NCBI RefSeq assembly: GCF_030687835.1
Contig: NZ_CP117449.1
Coordinates: 3,720,001-3,784,000 of the forward strand
Direction of reading: 5' to 3'
Length of the DNA stretch: 64,000 nucleotides
DNA from: Pseudomonas hefeiensis
GTDB lineage: Bacteria; Pseudomonadota; Gammaproteobacteria; Pseudomonadales; Pseudomonadaceae
The notes beneath the pieces are model-generated. The model was given only the letters and a program-made list of their open reading frames with translations. It had not been told where the DNA came from and searched no databases. Below are positions 55,376-64,000 of this stretch, piece after piece; position 1 is the stretch's first letter; every line of letters begins with the position of its first letter. The position numbers and the translations under genes were made by a program.

Positions 55376-56938
55376 TTAGGCCGGCGCGGAGGTGCGGATC
55401 AGGTGATCAAAGGCGCTCAGCGAAGCCTTGGCCCCTTCGCCCACGGCGATCACGATCTGTTTGTACGGAACAGTCGTCACGTCACCGGCGGCGAACACGC
55501 CAGGGATCGAGGTTTCACCGCGGGCATCGACAATGATCTCGCCCCGTGGCGACAGCTCGACGGTGCCTTTGAGCCAATCGGTGTTAGGCAACAGGCCAAT
55601 CTGCACGAAGATCCCTTCCAGCGCCACGTCCCGCGCTTCACCGCTCGGGCGGTCTTTGTAGCGCAAGCCGTTGACCTTCTGGCCATCGCCCGTCACTTCG
55701 GTGGTCTGGGCGTTGGTGATCACGGTCACGTTCGGCAGGCTGTGCAGTTTGCGTTGCAATACTGCATCGGCACGCAATTGCACGTCGAACTCCAACAGAG
55801 TGACGTGGGCCACGATGCCAGCCAGGTCAATGGCCGCTTCCACGCCGGAGTTACCGCCGCCAATCACCGCGACGCGCTTGCCTTTGAACAGCGGGCCGTC
55901 GCAGTGCGGGCAGTACGCCACGCCCTTGTTGCGGTATTGCTGCTCGCCCGGCACGTTCATTTCGCGCCAGCGGGCACCGGTCGCCAGAATCACGGTCTTG
56001 GCCTTGAGGCTCGCACCGCTGGCGAATTTGATTTCGTGCAGCACGCCATTCTTGCCAGGCACCAATGCATCGGCGCGTTGCAGGTTCATGATGTCCACGT
56101 CGTACTGCTTGACGTGCTCTTCCAGGGCCACGGCCAGTTTCGGGCCTTCGGTTTCCTGTACCGAGATGAAGTTCTCGATGGCCATGGTGTCGAGCACCTG
56201 ACCGCCGAAACGCTCAGCCGCGACACCAGTGCGGATACCCTTGCGGGCCGCGTAGATCGCCGCCGAAGCGCCGGCTGGGCCACCGCCCACCACCAGCACA
56301 TCAAAAGCATCCTTGGCGCTGATCTTCTCGGCCTGACGCTCGATACCACTGGTGTCGATCTTGGCGAGAATTTCCTCCAGGCCCATGCGGCCCTGGCCGA
56401 AGTTCACGCCATTGAGATAAACACTCGGCACGGCCATGATCTGACGTTCGTCGACCTCGGCCTGGAACAGCGCGCCGTCGATGGCGACGTGGCGGATGTT
56501 CGGGTTCAGCACCGCCATCAGGTTCAGCGCCTGGACCACGTCCGGGCAGTTCTGGCAGGACAGCGAGAAATAGGTCTCGAAGTTGAACTCGCCTTCAAGT
56601 GAGCGAATCTGCTCGATCACTTCAACACTGGCCTTGGAAGGATGACCGCCGACTTGCAGCAAGGCCAACACCAGCGAAGTGAATTCGTGGCCCATGGGGA
56701 TACCGGCAAAACGCAGGCTGATATCGGCTCCCGGGCGATTCAACGAAAACGAAGGCTTGCGCGCGTCGGTGCCGTTGTCGAGCAAGGTGATCTGGTCACA
56801 AAGACTGGCAACGTCTTTGAGTAATGCGAGCATTTCCTGGGATTTCGCACCGTCGTCGAGGGAGGCGACGATCTCGATCGGCTGGGTGACCCGTTCCAGG
56901 TATGACTTCAACTGAGCTTTAAGATTGGCGTCCAACAT
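55376..56938 (-). CDS. ahpF: Alkyl hydroperoxide reductase subunit F
   Basis: 520-aa flavoprotein disulfide reductase that passes electrons from NADH to AhpC. The N-terminal tandem thioredoxin-like domain has redox Cys128/Cys131 (SCQNCPD). The thioredoxin-reductase-like part has the FAD site [20 protein letters not shown] and redox Cys343/Cys346 (AYCPHCDGP). The start at 56938 ([10 protein letters not shown]) has GGAAA about 8 bases upstream and gives the usual 520-aa length. It follows ahpC on the same strand, behind a terminator. Confidence 0.96.
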   Translation of the reverse strand: MLDANLKAQLKSYLERVTQPIEIVASLDDGAKSQEMLALLKDVASLCDQITLLDNGTDARKPSFSLNRPGADISLRFAGIPMGHEFTSLVLALLQVGGHPSKASVEVIEQIRSLEGEFNFETYFSLSCQNCPDVVQALNLMAVLNPNIRHVAIDGALFQAEVDERQIMAVPSVYLNGVNFGQGRMGLEEILAKIDTSGIERQAEKISAKDAFDVLVVGGGPAGASAAIYAARKGIRTGVAAERFGGQVLDTMAIENFISVQETEGPKLAVALEEHVKQYDVDIMNLQRADALVPGKNGVLHEIKFASGASLKAKTVILATGARWREMNVPGEQQYRNKGVAYCPHCDGPLFKGKRVAVIGGGNSGVEAAIDLAGIVAHVTLLEFDVQLRADAVLQRKLHSLPNVTVITNAQTTEVTGDGQKVNGLRYKDRPSGEARDVALEGIFVQIGLLPNTDWLKGTVELSPRGEIIVDARGETSIPGVFAAGDVTTVPYKQIVIAVGEGAKASLSAFDHLIRTSAPA

Positions 56939-56965
56939 ACGGGCGATTTCCATTTTTTGAATTTC

Positions 56966-57008
56966 AGAAAAAACAACGCCCGAGCGAATCTCGCCCGGGC
57001 GTTTTTTG
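56966..57008 (-). terminator. Terminator/attenuator between ahpC and ahpF
   Basis: On the minus strand AACGCCCGGGCGAGA pairs imperfectly with TCGCTCGGGCGTT and is followed by GTTTTTT. It should end most ahpC transcripts and lower ahpF expression relative to ahpC. Confidence 0.85.
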
Positions 57009-57062
57009 GGGCGAAGCGGCTTACTTGATTAAGAGCGGATCGCCCTCGGATGACTCACAGAC

Positions 57063-57626
57063 TTAGATCTTGCCAACCAGGTCCAGGGACGGAGCCAGAG
57101 TAGCCTCGCCTTCCTTCCACTTGGCCGGGCAGACTTCGCCCGGGTGAGCAGCAACGTATTGAGCAGCCTTGACCTTGCGCAGCAGCTCGGAAGCGTCACG
57201 GCCTACACCGCCGTCGTTGATTTCAACGATCTTGATCTGACCTTCAGGGTTGATCACGAAAGTACCGCGGTCAGCCAGGCCAACTTCTTCGATCAGCACG
57301 TCGAAGTTGCGAGAGATGACGTGGGTCGGGTCGCCAATCATGGTGTACTGGATTTTGCCAATGGCTGGCGAGGTGTTGTGCCAGGCAGCGTGAGCAAAGT
57401 GAGTGTCGGTGGAGACGCTGTAGATTTCGACACCCAGCTTCTTGAATTCAGCGTAGTTGTCGGCCAGGTCTTCCAGCTCGGTTGGGCAAACGAAGGTGAA
57501 GTCGGCCGGGTAGAAGAACACCACGGACCACTTGCCTTTCAGGTCGGCGTCCGAAATCTGGACGAATTCGCCGTTTTTGAAAGCGGTAGCGTTGAACGGT
57601 TTAACTTGGCTGTTGATGATAGGCAT
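57063..57626 (-). CDS. ahpC: Alkyl hydroperoxide reductase subunit C (peroxiredoxin)
   Basis: 187-aa 2-Cys peroxiredoxin that reduces hydrogen peroxide and organic peroxides. Peroxidatic Cys47 lies in [12 protein letters not shown] and resolving Cys166 in [10 protein letters not shown]. The start at 57626 ([11 protein letters not shown]) has CGGAGAG upstream; the 28-codon extension of the frame is not used. It is first in the ahpC-ahpF pair, normally controlled by OxyR; I did not identify an OxyR site. Confidence 0.97.
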   Translation of the reverse strand: MPIINSQVKPFNATAFKNGEFVQISDADLKGKWSVVFFYPADFTFVCPTELEDLADNYAEFKKLGVEIYSVSTDTHFAHAAWHNTSPAIGKIQYTMIGDPTHVISRNFDVLIEEVGLADRGTFVINPEGQIKIVEINDGGVGRDASELLRKVKAAQYVAAHPGEVCPAKWKEGEATLAPSLDLVGKI

Positions 57627-57762
57627 CGATGACTCTCCGTCAGGGGTTGAAAAGTTGATGACGTGAATCTTAACCACTCGTCCCCCGGCAGGCTCATTGG
57701 CAAACCTCATGTGAATGATTGGTTTTGGCTATCAGCCGCGTAATAGATAGAAGAAAACCTAA

Positions 57763-57788
57763 TATGGCGAGCAGGCTCGCTCGCCATA
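57763..57788 (-). terminator. Hairpin after the glutathione reductase gene
   Basis: TATGGCGAGC and its complement with a short internal loop, followed on the minus strand by a T-rich stretch; 16 bases after the gor stop. It has a core related to the REP sequences. Confidence 0.5.
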
Positions 57789-57803
57789 GGTTCGTCCCAG
57801 GGA

Positions 57804-59162
57804 TCAGGACGCTAAGGGCGTACGCATCGTGACGAATTCCTCAGCGGCAGTCGGATGCACGCCAATGGTCTCGTCGAAATCACGCTTGGTGGCGCCAGCC
57901 TTGAGTGCGATGGCCAGGCCCTGGACGATTTCCCCCGCATCCGGCCCGACCATGTGGCAGCCCAGCACTTTGTCCGTACGGGCATCCACCACCAGCTTCA
58001 TCAGCGTGCGCTCCTGGCAGTCGGTGAGGGTCAGTTTCATCGGGCGGAAACGGCTTTCGAACACCTGCACCTCATGCCCCTCCTCCCTGGCTTGTTCTTC
58101 GGTCAGGCCGACCGTACCGATATTCGGCAGGCTGAACACAGCCGTGGGGATCATTCGGTAATCCACCAGGCGATATTGCTCGGGCTTGAACAGGCGCCGC
58201 GCCACGGCCATGCCTTCAGCCAGGGCAACGGGCGTGAGTTGTACGCGACCGATGACATCGCCGATGGCCAGGATCGACGGTTCGGCGGTCTCGTACTTTT
58301 CATTGACCTTGACGAAGCCCTTCTCGTCCAGCGTGACACCGGTGTGTTCAAGGCCAAGATTGTCGAGCATCGGCCGCCGGCCGGTGGCGTAGAAGACGCA
58401 ATCGGTGGCCAGTATGCGACCATCCTTGAGCTCTACCTTCAGGCTGCCATCGTCCAGTTTTTCGATGCGTTTGATGTCAGCGTTGAATTGCAGATCCAGG
58501 CCACGACGGGTCAATTCTTCGGCCAGATGTTTGCGTACCGCGCCATCAAAACCGCGCAGGAATAGCTCCCCGCGATACAGCAACGACGTCTGCGCGCCCA
58601 TGCCGTGGAAGATTCCGGCGAACTCCACGGCAATGTAACCACCGCCCACGACGATGACGCGCTTGGGCAGTTCTTTGAGGAAAAACGCCTCGTTGGAGCT
58701 GATGGCGTGCTCACGGCCCGGAATGTCCGGTATCACCGGCCAGCCACCGGTGGCGATCATGATGTGTTCGGCGGTGTAGCGCTGACCGTTGATCTCGACC
58801 TCATGGGGTCCGGTCAGCCTGGCGTGGCCCTCGTGCAACACCACGCCGCTGTTGACCAGCAGGTTGCGGTAAATCCCGTTGAGGCGATTGATTTCCCGAT
58901 CCTTGTTGGCGATCAGCGTGGCCCAGTCGAAACTCGCTTCTCCCGCCGTCCAGCCATAGGCCGACGCTTGCTCAAGGTCCTCGGCATAATGCGCACCGTA
59001 GACCAGCAGCTTCTTCGGTACACAACCCACGTTCACGCAGGTACCACCCAGGTAGCGGCTCTCCGCCACGGCCACCTTGGCTCCGAAACCGGCCGCGAAC
59101 CGCGCAGCACGCACACCGCCGGAACCGGCGCCAATCACATACAAGTCAAAATCGTAGGCCAT
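57804..59162 (-). CDS. gor: Glutathione reductase
   Basis: 452-aa FAD enzyme that keeps glutathione reduced with NADPH. It starts [19 protein letters not shown] (FAD site), has the redox disulfide Cys42/Cys47 in [13 protein letters not shown], the NADPH site [15 protein letters not shown] and the C-terminal active-site [12 protein letters not shown]. It lies near the ahp genes, the other peroxide defence functions in this stretch, and close to gloA, which uses glutathione. Confidence 0.94.
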   Translation of the reverse strand: MAYDFDLYVIGAGSGGVRAARFAAGFGAKVAVAESRYLGGTCVNVGCVPKKLLVYGAHYAEDLEQASAYGWTAGEASFDWATLIANKDREINRLNGIYRNLLVNSGVVLHEGHARLTGPHEVEINGQRYTAEHIMIATGGWPVIPDIPGREHAISSNEAFFLKELPKRVIVVGGGYIAVEFAGIFHGMGAQTSLLYRGELFLRGFDGAVRKHLAEELTRRGLDLQFNADIKRIEKLDDGSLKVELKDGRILATDCVFYATGRRPMLDNLGLEHTGVTLDEKGFVKVNEKYETAEPSILAIGDVIGRVQLTPVALAEGMAVARRLFKPEQYRLVDYRMIPTAVFSLPNIGTVGLTEEQAREEGHEVQVFESRFRPMKLTLTDCQERTLMKLVVDARTDKVLGCHMVGPDAGEIVQGLAIALKAGATKRDFDETIGVHPTAAEEFVTMRTPLAS

Positions 59163-59290
59163 TTTCTATCTCCTTCGGCAGACCATCAGCATACCTGCTG
59201 TTTTCACGCGAGGCAGCGTTGCGATGTTATGGGGGCGGGAAATGAATAAGCCAGGCGGATTGACTCATGTCGAGCGGTCAAGCCGAAAAC

Positions 59291-59382
59291 CTGTGGGAGC
59301 GGGCTTGCTCGCGAATGCAGTGTGTCAAACGACATCAATGTTGGCTGTACCGCCCTCTTCGCGAGCAAGCCCGCTCCCACAG
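59291..59382. repeat. REPIN between the gor and galU genes
   Basis: 25-base perfect arms at 59291-59315 and 59358-59382 (GTGGGAGCGGGC core). Confidence 0.92.
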
Positions 59383-59427
59383 GGGTTCGCTTGTGTGATT
59401 GATGACTTGCGAGACCTTTCCCCGCGC

Positions 59428-59460
59428 AAAAAAACGCCCCGAACCAGTCGGGGCGTTTTT
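59428..59460 (-). terminator. Terminator of galU
   Basis: AACGCCCCG and CGGGGCGTT around a 7-base loop with A-runs and T-runs on both sides; 20 bases after the galU stop on the minus strand. Confidence 0.88.
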
Positions 59461-59479
59461 CAAGGTGCGGCGCAGGTGA

Positions 59480-60319
59480 TCAGTACGCCTTACCCGTCTT
59501 GTAGAAATTCTCGAAGCAGAAGTTGGTCGCGTCGATGTAGCCTTCGGCGCCACCGCAGTCGAAACGCTTGCCTTTGAATTTGTAGGCCATGACGCAGCCG
59601 TTCTGGGCCTGCTTCATCAGGGCGTCGGTGATCTGGATTTCACCACCCTTGCCTGGCTCGGTCTGTTCGATCAGGTCGAAGATGTCCGGGGTCAGGATGT
59701 AGCGGCCGATGATCGCCAGGTTCGACGGCGCATCTTCAGGCTTTGGTTTTTCAACCATGCTGTGGACGCGGTAGATGTCGTCGCGAATCATTTCGCCAGC
59801 GATCACACCGTACTTGTTGGTTTCCTGCGGATCGACTTCCTGGATCGCCACGATGGAGCAGCGGAACTGTTTGTACAGCTTGACCATCTGGGTCAACACG
59901 CCATCGCCTTCGAGGTTGACGCACAGGTCGTCCGCCAGGACCACGGCGAAGGGTTCGTCACCGATCAGCGGGCGACCGGTCAGGATCGCGTGGCCCAGGC
60001 CTTTCATTTCGGTCTGACGGGTGTAGGAGAACGAACATTCGTCCAGCAGTTTGCGGATGCCGACCAGGTACTTCTCTTTGTCGGTGCCCTTGATCTGGTT
60101 TTCCAGCTCGTAGCTGATGTCGAAATGGTCTTCCAGGGCGCGCTTGCCACGGCCGGTGACGATGGAGATTTCCGTCAGGCCCGCAGCAAGGGCCTCTTCG
60201 ACGCCGTACTGGATCAGTGGCTTGTTCACCACCGGCAGCATTTCTTTGGGCATGGCTTTAGTCGCTGGCAGGAAGCGAGTACCGTAACCGGCTGCTGGGA
60301 ACAAGCATTTCTTGATCAT
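59480..60319 (-). CDS. galU: UTP-glucose-1-phosphate uridylyltransferase
   Basis: 279-aa nucleotidyltransferase that makes UDP-glucose for lipopolysaccharide, exopolysaccharide and trehalose synthesis. The nucleotide-binding start IKKCLFPAAGYGTRFLPATK, KEMLPVVNKPLIQYGVEEA, the metal/UTP region VVLADDLCVNLEGDG and the late GKRFDCGGAEGYIDAT are diagnostic. Length is normal for the family. Confidence 0.96.
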   Translation of the reverse strand: MIKKCLFPAAGYGTRFLPATKAMPKEMLPVVNKPLIQYGVEEALAAGLTEISIVTGRGKRALEDHFDISYELENQIKGTDKEKYLVGIRKLLDECSFSYTRQTEMKGLGHAILTGRPLIGDEPFAVVLADDLCVNLEGDGVLTQMVKLYKQFRCSIVAIQEVDPQETNKYGVIAGEMIRDDIYRVHSMVEKPKPEDAPSNLAIIGRYILTPDIFDLIEQTEPGKGGEIQITDALMKQAQNGCVMAYKFKGKRFDCGGAEGYIDATNFCFENFYKTGKAY

Positions 60320-60551
60320 ATAAGTCCTTGAAAAGGCGGTGTGTACGAGTTTCGGCGCAGTCTAATCAGGCCGCAGGCACCTTACAATGCCGGGCTGGCC
60401 AACCGGTGCCATCATAGAGAAATAAAAAATGGCGGATAGTTCAATCATCTTTCATTGCGATAGCCAGGCGGTCTCACTGTACGCTCATGGGCGCTGTTTG
60501 CGAGCATTTGGCGTATCATGGCGCCCTTGATCCCGCCAATGAGGCAGCTAG

Positions 60552-60767
60552 ATGTCGGCAACAAAAAACGCAAACGGTTATTCGGTCAGCCAGGACAAAG
60601 ACGGTCAGTGGTGGATTATCAACTACCACGGAGAACAGGTTGCTGGCCCCTTGCCCAGCAAAGCGATGGCGGTGGAAGTGGCCGCAGTGTTCCAGGACGA
60701 GCGCTCTGCCCCGGCAGCAAAAGAGCGTGAAACGGCTCCAGCGCGCAGCCCCCGTCGCAAAAAGTAA
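60552..60767 (+). CDS. Small conserved protein, basic C-terminus
   Basis: 71-aa protein starting MSATKNANGYSVSQDKDGQW. The first part has WWIINYHGEQVAGPLPSKAM, resembling a short beta-hairpin/helix unit, and the tail is Lys/Arg-rich (ARSPRRKK), which might bind nucleic acid. There is no signal peptide. No recognisable named family; good coding character and an isolated position between galU and a lipoprotein gene support it as real. Confidence 0.7.
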   Translation: MSATKNANGYSVSQDKDGQWWIINYHGEQVAGPLPSKAMAVEVAAVFQDERSAPAAKERETAPARSPRRKK

Positions 60768-60883
60768 CTGGACAAGCCTCAAGTAAATGTTGTTTGAACA
60801 TGGAATGAGGCTTTGTTTATCTGTACCGAAATGGCCATTAGCTATAACCTCGCGCCAGCCCCTTCCTTCTCGATGACGATTCC

Positions 60884-61165
60884 ATGAAAAAACTTCTGGC
60901 GCTGTTTGCAGTCCTGGCCCTGGCGGGCTGTGCCACGGCCGAAAAAACCTACCTGAACAGCGGCGAGCAAGGCCTGACCATCGATTGCTCGGGCGAAGCG
61001 AACTCCTGGGCCACCTGTTATGAAAAGGCTGACGCCTCCTGTGCCGGCACCGGCTACCGCATTGTCGGCACCGATGGCACGCCGCACGCCAAGGAAAGCG
61101 AAAAGACCTTGGGTGTCGATGTCGGCAACTTCACCAGCCGCAGCGTGCTGGTGGTGTGTAAATAA
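60884..61165 (+). CDS. Small lipoprotein
   Basis: 93-aa protein with a lipoprotein signal MKKLLALFAVLALAGC (lipid-modified Cys16). The mature part has four further cysteines (IDCSG, ATCYEKADASC, VVCK), consistent with two disulfides, and a motif NSWATCYEKADASC that recurs in small Pseudomonas lipoproteins. Outer-membrane anchoring is probable; the function is unknown. Confidence 0.8.
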   Translation: MKKLLALFAVLALAGCATAEKTYLNSGEQGLTIDCSGEANSWATCYEKADASCAGTGYRIVGTDGTPHAKESEKTLGVDVGNFTSRSVLVVCK

Positions 61166-61181
61166 ACGAGTGTCCTGACAC

Positions 61182-61412
61182 TCAGATGTGGATCTCGGCG
61201 AACTTGATCCCCAGGCCGCGGATGATCTCGATCAGGTCGTCGAGACGGCTGAAGGATTCAACTTCATCCTGGTCATCCACCAGAAAAAAGCTGCGCCCTG
61301 CGCTTTTCTTGAAAAAGACGATCCATTCCCCCGGGTTCGCCGGGTTCTGAATCACATGGGTGGCGCAGATAAGACCTTCTGCATGGCGCACACGCACCTG
61401 CTCGCGCTTCAT
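61182..61412 (-). CDS. Small conserved hypothetical protein
   Basis: 76-aa protein (MKREQVRVRHAEGLICATHV; later EWIVFFKKSAGRSFFLVDDQ and LIEIIRGLGIKFAEIHI) with alternating strand and helix segments. There is no signal peptide. GGAG about 8 bases before the ATG supports the start. It is convergent with the lipoprotein gene. I know no function for it; coding character and translation signal are good. Confidence 0.72.
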   Translation of the reverse strand: MKREQVRVRHAEGLICATHVIQNPANPGEWIVFFKKSAGRSFFLVDDQDEVESFSRLDDLIEIIRGLGIKFAEIHI

Positions 61413-61432
61413 CGACTGACTCCATAAATGAC

Positions 61433-61466
61433 AATGCCGCCAACGTCGGCCGTGGCGGCATTTTTT
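61433..61466 (+). terminator. Strong plus-strand terminator upstream of a minus-strand gene
   Basis: AATGCCGCCA and TGGCGGCATT around a 10-base loop, followed by six T, reading in the plus direction. Both flanking genes (61182 and 61522) are on the minus strand. It would end plus-strand transcripts that run antisense through the 76-aa gene, for example from the lipoprotein gene at 60884. Confidence 0.7.
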
Positions 61467-61521
61467 GTCGAGGGCGGCAGTTTATCCGATGCCCGGCCTG
61501 CTCGTCAGGTCGAGCCCTGGC

Positions 61522-61872
61522 TCAACCGGAAATGCAGGCGTTGGCCGCATCCTGCACATCACCCGGGCGCACAGGCACATTGGACAGGCTTTCGTGCAGC
61601 TTGATGCTGCTGCCGCTGGAGCGCTCGTCAATATCGAACACTGCCGCCGGCAACGTCGACAATTTGCCGGGGACGATCAAGCGAACGCCATTCTTGTGAG
61701 GTTCCATTTGCAACGGACCACGGGTACTGGCCAGCTTGTCAGCAACGCACTTGGCATATTCCTGAGGTTTCTTTCCGGAGATGACATTCATGGTGGGCGG
61801 CGTCTGGTTGATGTCCGATACCGATGCACATCCACTCATGGCCAATGCCAACACCCACACGCTGCGCTTCAT
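61522..61872 (-). CDS. Small lipoprotein
   Basis: 116-aa protein with lipoprotein signal MKRSVWVLALAMSGC (Cys15) and a compact domain (ISGKKPQEYAKCVADKLAST, GVRLIVPGKLSTLPAAVFDI, VQDAANACISG) with a cysteine pair. A perfect GGAGG lies 7 bases before the ATG at 61872; the longer frame upstream is not needed. No function known. Confidence 0.78.
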   Translation of the reverse strand: MKRSVWVLALAMSGCASVSDINQTPPTMNVISGKKPQEYAKCVADKLASTRGPLQMEPHKNGVRLIVPGKLSTLPAAVFDIDERSSGSSIKLHESLSNVPVRPGDVQDAANACISG

Positions 61873-62074
61873 ATGATTCCTCCGATAAAGATCCTCCGAC
61901 AGTGCAAACGCTGCTTTTCTCCGGCGTCCTGCGTCTTTTTTTTTGCGCATCCTGCGATAAATGAATAAAGCGTGAGGCGCGGGCCGGATATTAGCACTCG
62001 GTGCTGATAAACTGCGCACCATTGCCCCTTGCTATCGTTTTGATTTGGTAGAAAAAGCCCTTCTGGAGGCGCCC

Positions 62075-62377
62075 ATGAAATTCATACACCAGCGCGAGCA
62101 CCTCAACGAAGACGATATCGTCGTCATCGAATGCTCCCAAATGTGCAACATCCGTTTGATGAACGACGCCAACTTCCGCAGCTTCAAGAACGGCGGCCGG
62201 CACACTTATCACGGCGGCGCGTTCGACACGTTCCCGGCCAGGATCACCGCACCAAGTACCGGTTTCTGGAACATCACCATCGACACCGTCAACCGCCGTG
62301 CCATCAGCGTCACGCGCAAGCCGACCCTGACCCACAAGATCAAAATCATCCGGCGTTCCAGCTCGAAACTGAGCTGA
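62075..62377 (+). CDS. DUF1883 family protein
   Basis: 100-aa protein with the DUF1883 pattern: MKFIHQREHLNEDDIVVIEC, SQMCNIRLMNDANFRSF, TYHGGAFDTFPARITAP and FWNITIDTVNR. It is a small beta-sandwich family of unknown function, sometimes fused to TIR-like domains; here it stands alone. CTGGAGG precedes the ATG at 62075 by about 6 bases. It is followed closely by a 56-aa gene and then the 2OG oxygenase. Confidence 0.83.
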   Translation: MKFIHQREHLNEDDIVVIECSQMCNIRLMNDANFRSFKNGGRHTYHGGAFDTFPARITAPSTGFWNITIDTVNRRAISVTRKPTLTHKIKIIRRSSSKLS

Positions 62378-62405
62378 GCATCGCCCCTCCAAGACAGGCA
62401 AAACC

Positions 62406-62576
62406 GTGGCCCAGACAACCAAATACGTCATCAACTACAAGCTTAACGGCGAACGCCGCTTCGAATTCGCGCAACTGCAAACCGGTACAGTGGACGAAGC
62501 CATGGCAGCGCTGCAGGCGATGCATGGCCAGACCGATGATGTGATCAGCGACGTTAAAGTCAGCAAAGCGCTGTAA
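62406..62576 (+). CDS. 56-aa small protein
   Basis: A GTG-initiated frame 28 bases after the DUF1883 gene encodes AQTTKYVINYKLNGERRFEF, then AQLQTGTVDEAMAALQAMHG and a short end SKAL. The beta-beta-alpha layout, sensible residue use and position in a row of same-strand genes argue for a real gene, although the ribosome binding site is weak. No function known. Confidence 0.65.
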   Translation: MAQTTKYVINYKLNGERRFEFAQLQTGTVDEAMAALQAMHGQTDDVISDVKVSKAL

Positions 62577-62598
62577 CAAGCTCCGCTCCCCAAGTGTT

Positions 62599-62627
62599 GT
62601 GTGGCGAGGGGATTTATTCCCGCTCGG
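62599..62627. repeat. Half REP-like element
   Basis: TGTGGCGAGGGGATTTATTC and following bases repeat the left arm core of the 6446-6584 element without its partner arm. Confidence 0.6.
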
Positions 62628-62709
62628 GTTCTGGCACCGCAAGATCCAGGGTGCCAGCCTCCGAAGCACTTGCCAGACTGATCAATCCTCTCTGTCAGGA
62701 CTTGTGATC

Positions 62710-63438
62710 ATGTCTCCCACTGCGCACTGCCCCTCACTCGCCCAACGAATAAACAACATCGACTGGCCGTCCCTGGAACAAAACCTCGAGCAGGACGGCA
62801 GCGCAATCATCCGTAACCTGCTTACGGCCAGGCAATGCAGGATGCTCAGTGGCCTATACGCTGAACCCGGCTTTTTCCGTTCGAGGGTAATCATGGCCCG
62901 CCATGGATTCGGGCGCGGCGAATATCAGTACTTTCGTTATCCGCTGCCCGATGCGGTCCAGCAACTGCGTCAGTCGTTGTACCCGGCGCTGGTGCCCCTG
63001 GCCAATCGCTGGAATGAATGCCTGGGAATTGAGGTGCGATATCCCAACGAGCACCCGGCTTTCATTCAACGCTGTCACGCCGCCGGGCAACGGCGTCCTA
63101 CGCCGTTGTTGCTGCAATACGGTCCGCAGGACTACAACTGCCTGCATCAGGATCTGTACGGCGAGCATGTATTCCCGTTGCAGGTGGCGATTCTGCTGTC
63201 GGAACCGGGCCAGGACTTTAGCGGCGGCGAGTTCGTTCTCACTGAGCAGCGCCCGCGCATGCAGTCACGTGCGCAGGTTATCGATCTGAAACAGGGCGAT
63301 GCGCTGGTGTTTGCCGTGCATCAACGGCCGGTCAAAGGCGTTCGCGGTTATTATCGAGTGAATTTGCGCCATGGCGTCAGCCGCGTACACAGCGGCAGCC
63401 GGCATACACTTGGAATCATTTTTCATGATGCGCAGTGA
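62710..63438 (+). CDS. 2OG-Fe(II) oxygenase of the Oxygenase-NA type (COG3826)
   Basis: 242-aa putative dioxygenase. The iron-binding HxD is His146-Gln-Asp148 in DYNCLHQDLYGE. Downstream are DFSGGEFVLTEQRPRMQSRA, the distal histidine in FAVHQRPVKGVRG (His204) and RVNLRHGVSR, ending GIIFHDAQ, the hallmark of this uncharacterised prokaryotic family. It overlaps the start of alkB, so the two are translationally coupled; a nucleic-acid repair or modification role is an inference from this link. The ATG at 62710 is chosen; upstream codons read through repeat sequence. Confidence 0.82.
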   Translation: MSPTAHCPSLAQRINNIDWPSLEQNLEQDGSAIIRNLLTARQCRMLSGLYAEPGFFRSRVIMARHGFGRGEYQYFRYPLPDAVQQLRQSLYPALVPLANRWNECLGIEVRYPNEHPAFIQRCHAAGQRRPTPLLLQYGPQDYNCLHQDLYGEHVFPLQVAILLSEPGQDFSGGEFVLTEQRPRMQSRAQVIDLKQGDALVFAVHQRPVKGVRGYYRVNLRHGVSRVHSGSRHTLGIIFHDAQ

Positions 63439-64000
63439 TAACCCCCCTATCACGCTGGACCTGTTCGCCGACCAGACGCCGACGACACCCGGCCTGACCG
63501 AACAGATCGGCGAGCAGGCGTTTGTGTTACGCGGTTTCGCTCTGCCCTGGCTCGAACGTTTGCTGCCGGCCCTGGAAGCGGTGTTGCTGGCCGCGCCGTT
63601 CCGGCAGATGGTCACGCCTGGCGGTTTTACCATGTCGGTGGCCTTAAGCAGTTGCGGCGCCCTGGGCTGGACCACCGACCGCAGCGGCTATCGCTACACG
63701 GCCCACGACCCACAGACCGGCCTGCCCTGGCCCGACATGCCAAAGGTGTTCCGCGAACTGGCCCAGGCCGCCGCCCGGCAGGCACACTTCGAACACTTCG
63801 AGCCCGACGCCTGCCTGATCAACCGTTACCTGCCCGGCGCGCGGATGTCGCTGCATCAGGACAAGAACGAACGTTGCCTCAGCGCCCCCATCGTCTCGAT
63901 GTCCCTGGGCTTGCCGGCGGTGTTTCAGTTCGGCGGATTCGAGCGCAGTGACAAGAGCCTTCGTGTTCCGTTGTTTCATGGCGATATCGTGGTCTGGGGC
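63425..64000 (+). CDS. alkB: Alpha-ketoglutarate-dependent DNA dealkylase AlkB (partial, cut by window end)
   Basis: 192 codons are visible; the C-terminal part lies outside. AlkB oxidatively demethylates 1-methyladenine and 3-methylcytosine in DNA. Readable features are the nucleotide-recognition region VTPGGFTMSVALSSCGALGW, FEPDACLINRYLPGARMSLH and the iron motif HQDKNE (His-x-Asp), then SLGLPAVFQFGGFERSD. The distal histidine and RxNxTxR motif should follow beyond 64000. Two in-frame ATGs (63425, 63428) overlap the end of the preceding oxygenase gene. Confidence 0.92.
   Translation, partial: MMRSDNPPITLDLFADQTPTTPGLTEQIGEQAFVLRGFALPWLERLLPALEAVLLAAPFRQMVTPGGFTMSVALSSCGALGWTTDRSGYRYTAHDPQTGLPWPDMPKVFRELAQAAARQAHFEHFEPDACLINRYLPGARMSLHQDKNERCLSAPIVSMSLGLPAVFQFGGFERSDKSLRVPLFHGDIVVWG

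Overview
The window is a bacterial chromosome segment of high G+C content. It most likely comes from the Pseudomonas fluorescens group. The grounds are a complete bkdR-bkdA1A2B-lpdV locus, MvaT-family and DUF6124/DUF4946/DUF1883 proteins known from Pseudomonas, an OprD-type porin, an arginine:pyruvate aminotransferase (AruH), and more than fifteen REP/REPIN inverted repeats with a GTGGGAGC...GCTCGCGA core between genes. No tRNA, rRNA, CRISPR array, insertion sequence or prophage was seen.

Layout. 0.5-5.6 kb: reductive pyrimidine catabolism (hydA, preT, preA) with a convergent RutR-like TetR regulator. 5.7-6.2 kb: a DUF6124 gene behind a strikingly structured leader. 6.8-14.1 kb: a uronic-acid locus (OprD porin, uronate dehydrogenase, SMP-30 lactonase, TRAP transporter DctPQM, aldose 1-epimerase). 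Its porin and dehydrogenase promoters carry the same bipartite operator just downstream of matching -35/-10 boxes. 14.2-21.1 kb: branched-chain amino acid breakdown (bkdR, bkdA1, bkdA2, bkdB, lpdV) followed by ilvE. 21.2-31.3 kb: mixed genes including two regulators, an FKBP isomerase, a protealysin-like protease with its emfourin-type inhibitor, a DJ-1 family protein, the AlkC glycosylase, an MHYT-GGDEF-EAL protein and nicotinamidase. 31.3-37.9 kb: an RstAB-like two-component system divergent from an RND efflux pair. 37.9-44.4 kb: a surface/unknown islet (151-aa beta-rich protein, autotransporter, 1010-aa multidomain protein) with a shared palindrome in front of two of its genes. 44.4-52.9 kb: aruH, glycerate kinase, aldo/keto reductase, RarD and EamA transporters, hpd and a LysR regulator. 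53.4-64.0 kb: an MvaT-family silencer, glyoxalase I, AhpF/AhpC, glutathione reductase, GalU, several small proteins, an uncharacterised 2OG-Fe(II) oxygenase and AlkB, which is cut by the window end.

The observations most worth following are (i) the DUF6124 leader, whose hairpin loop holds a 7-nt perfect complement of the ribosome binding site; (ii) the shared FadR-type operator of the uronate locus; (iii) the CTGTCA-N4-TGACAG palindromes at the surface islet; (iv) the signal-less 1010-aa repeat protein; (v) a 34-aa reading frame directly ahead of hpd; and (vi) a tandem REPIN array that has become part of a regulator's coding sequence. All functional calls rest on reading the sequence and on family knowledge; no database search was run.
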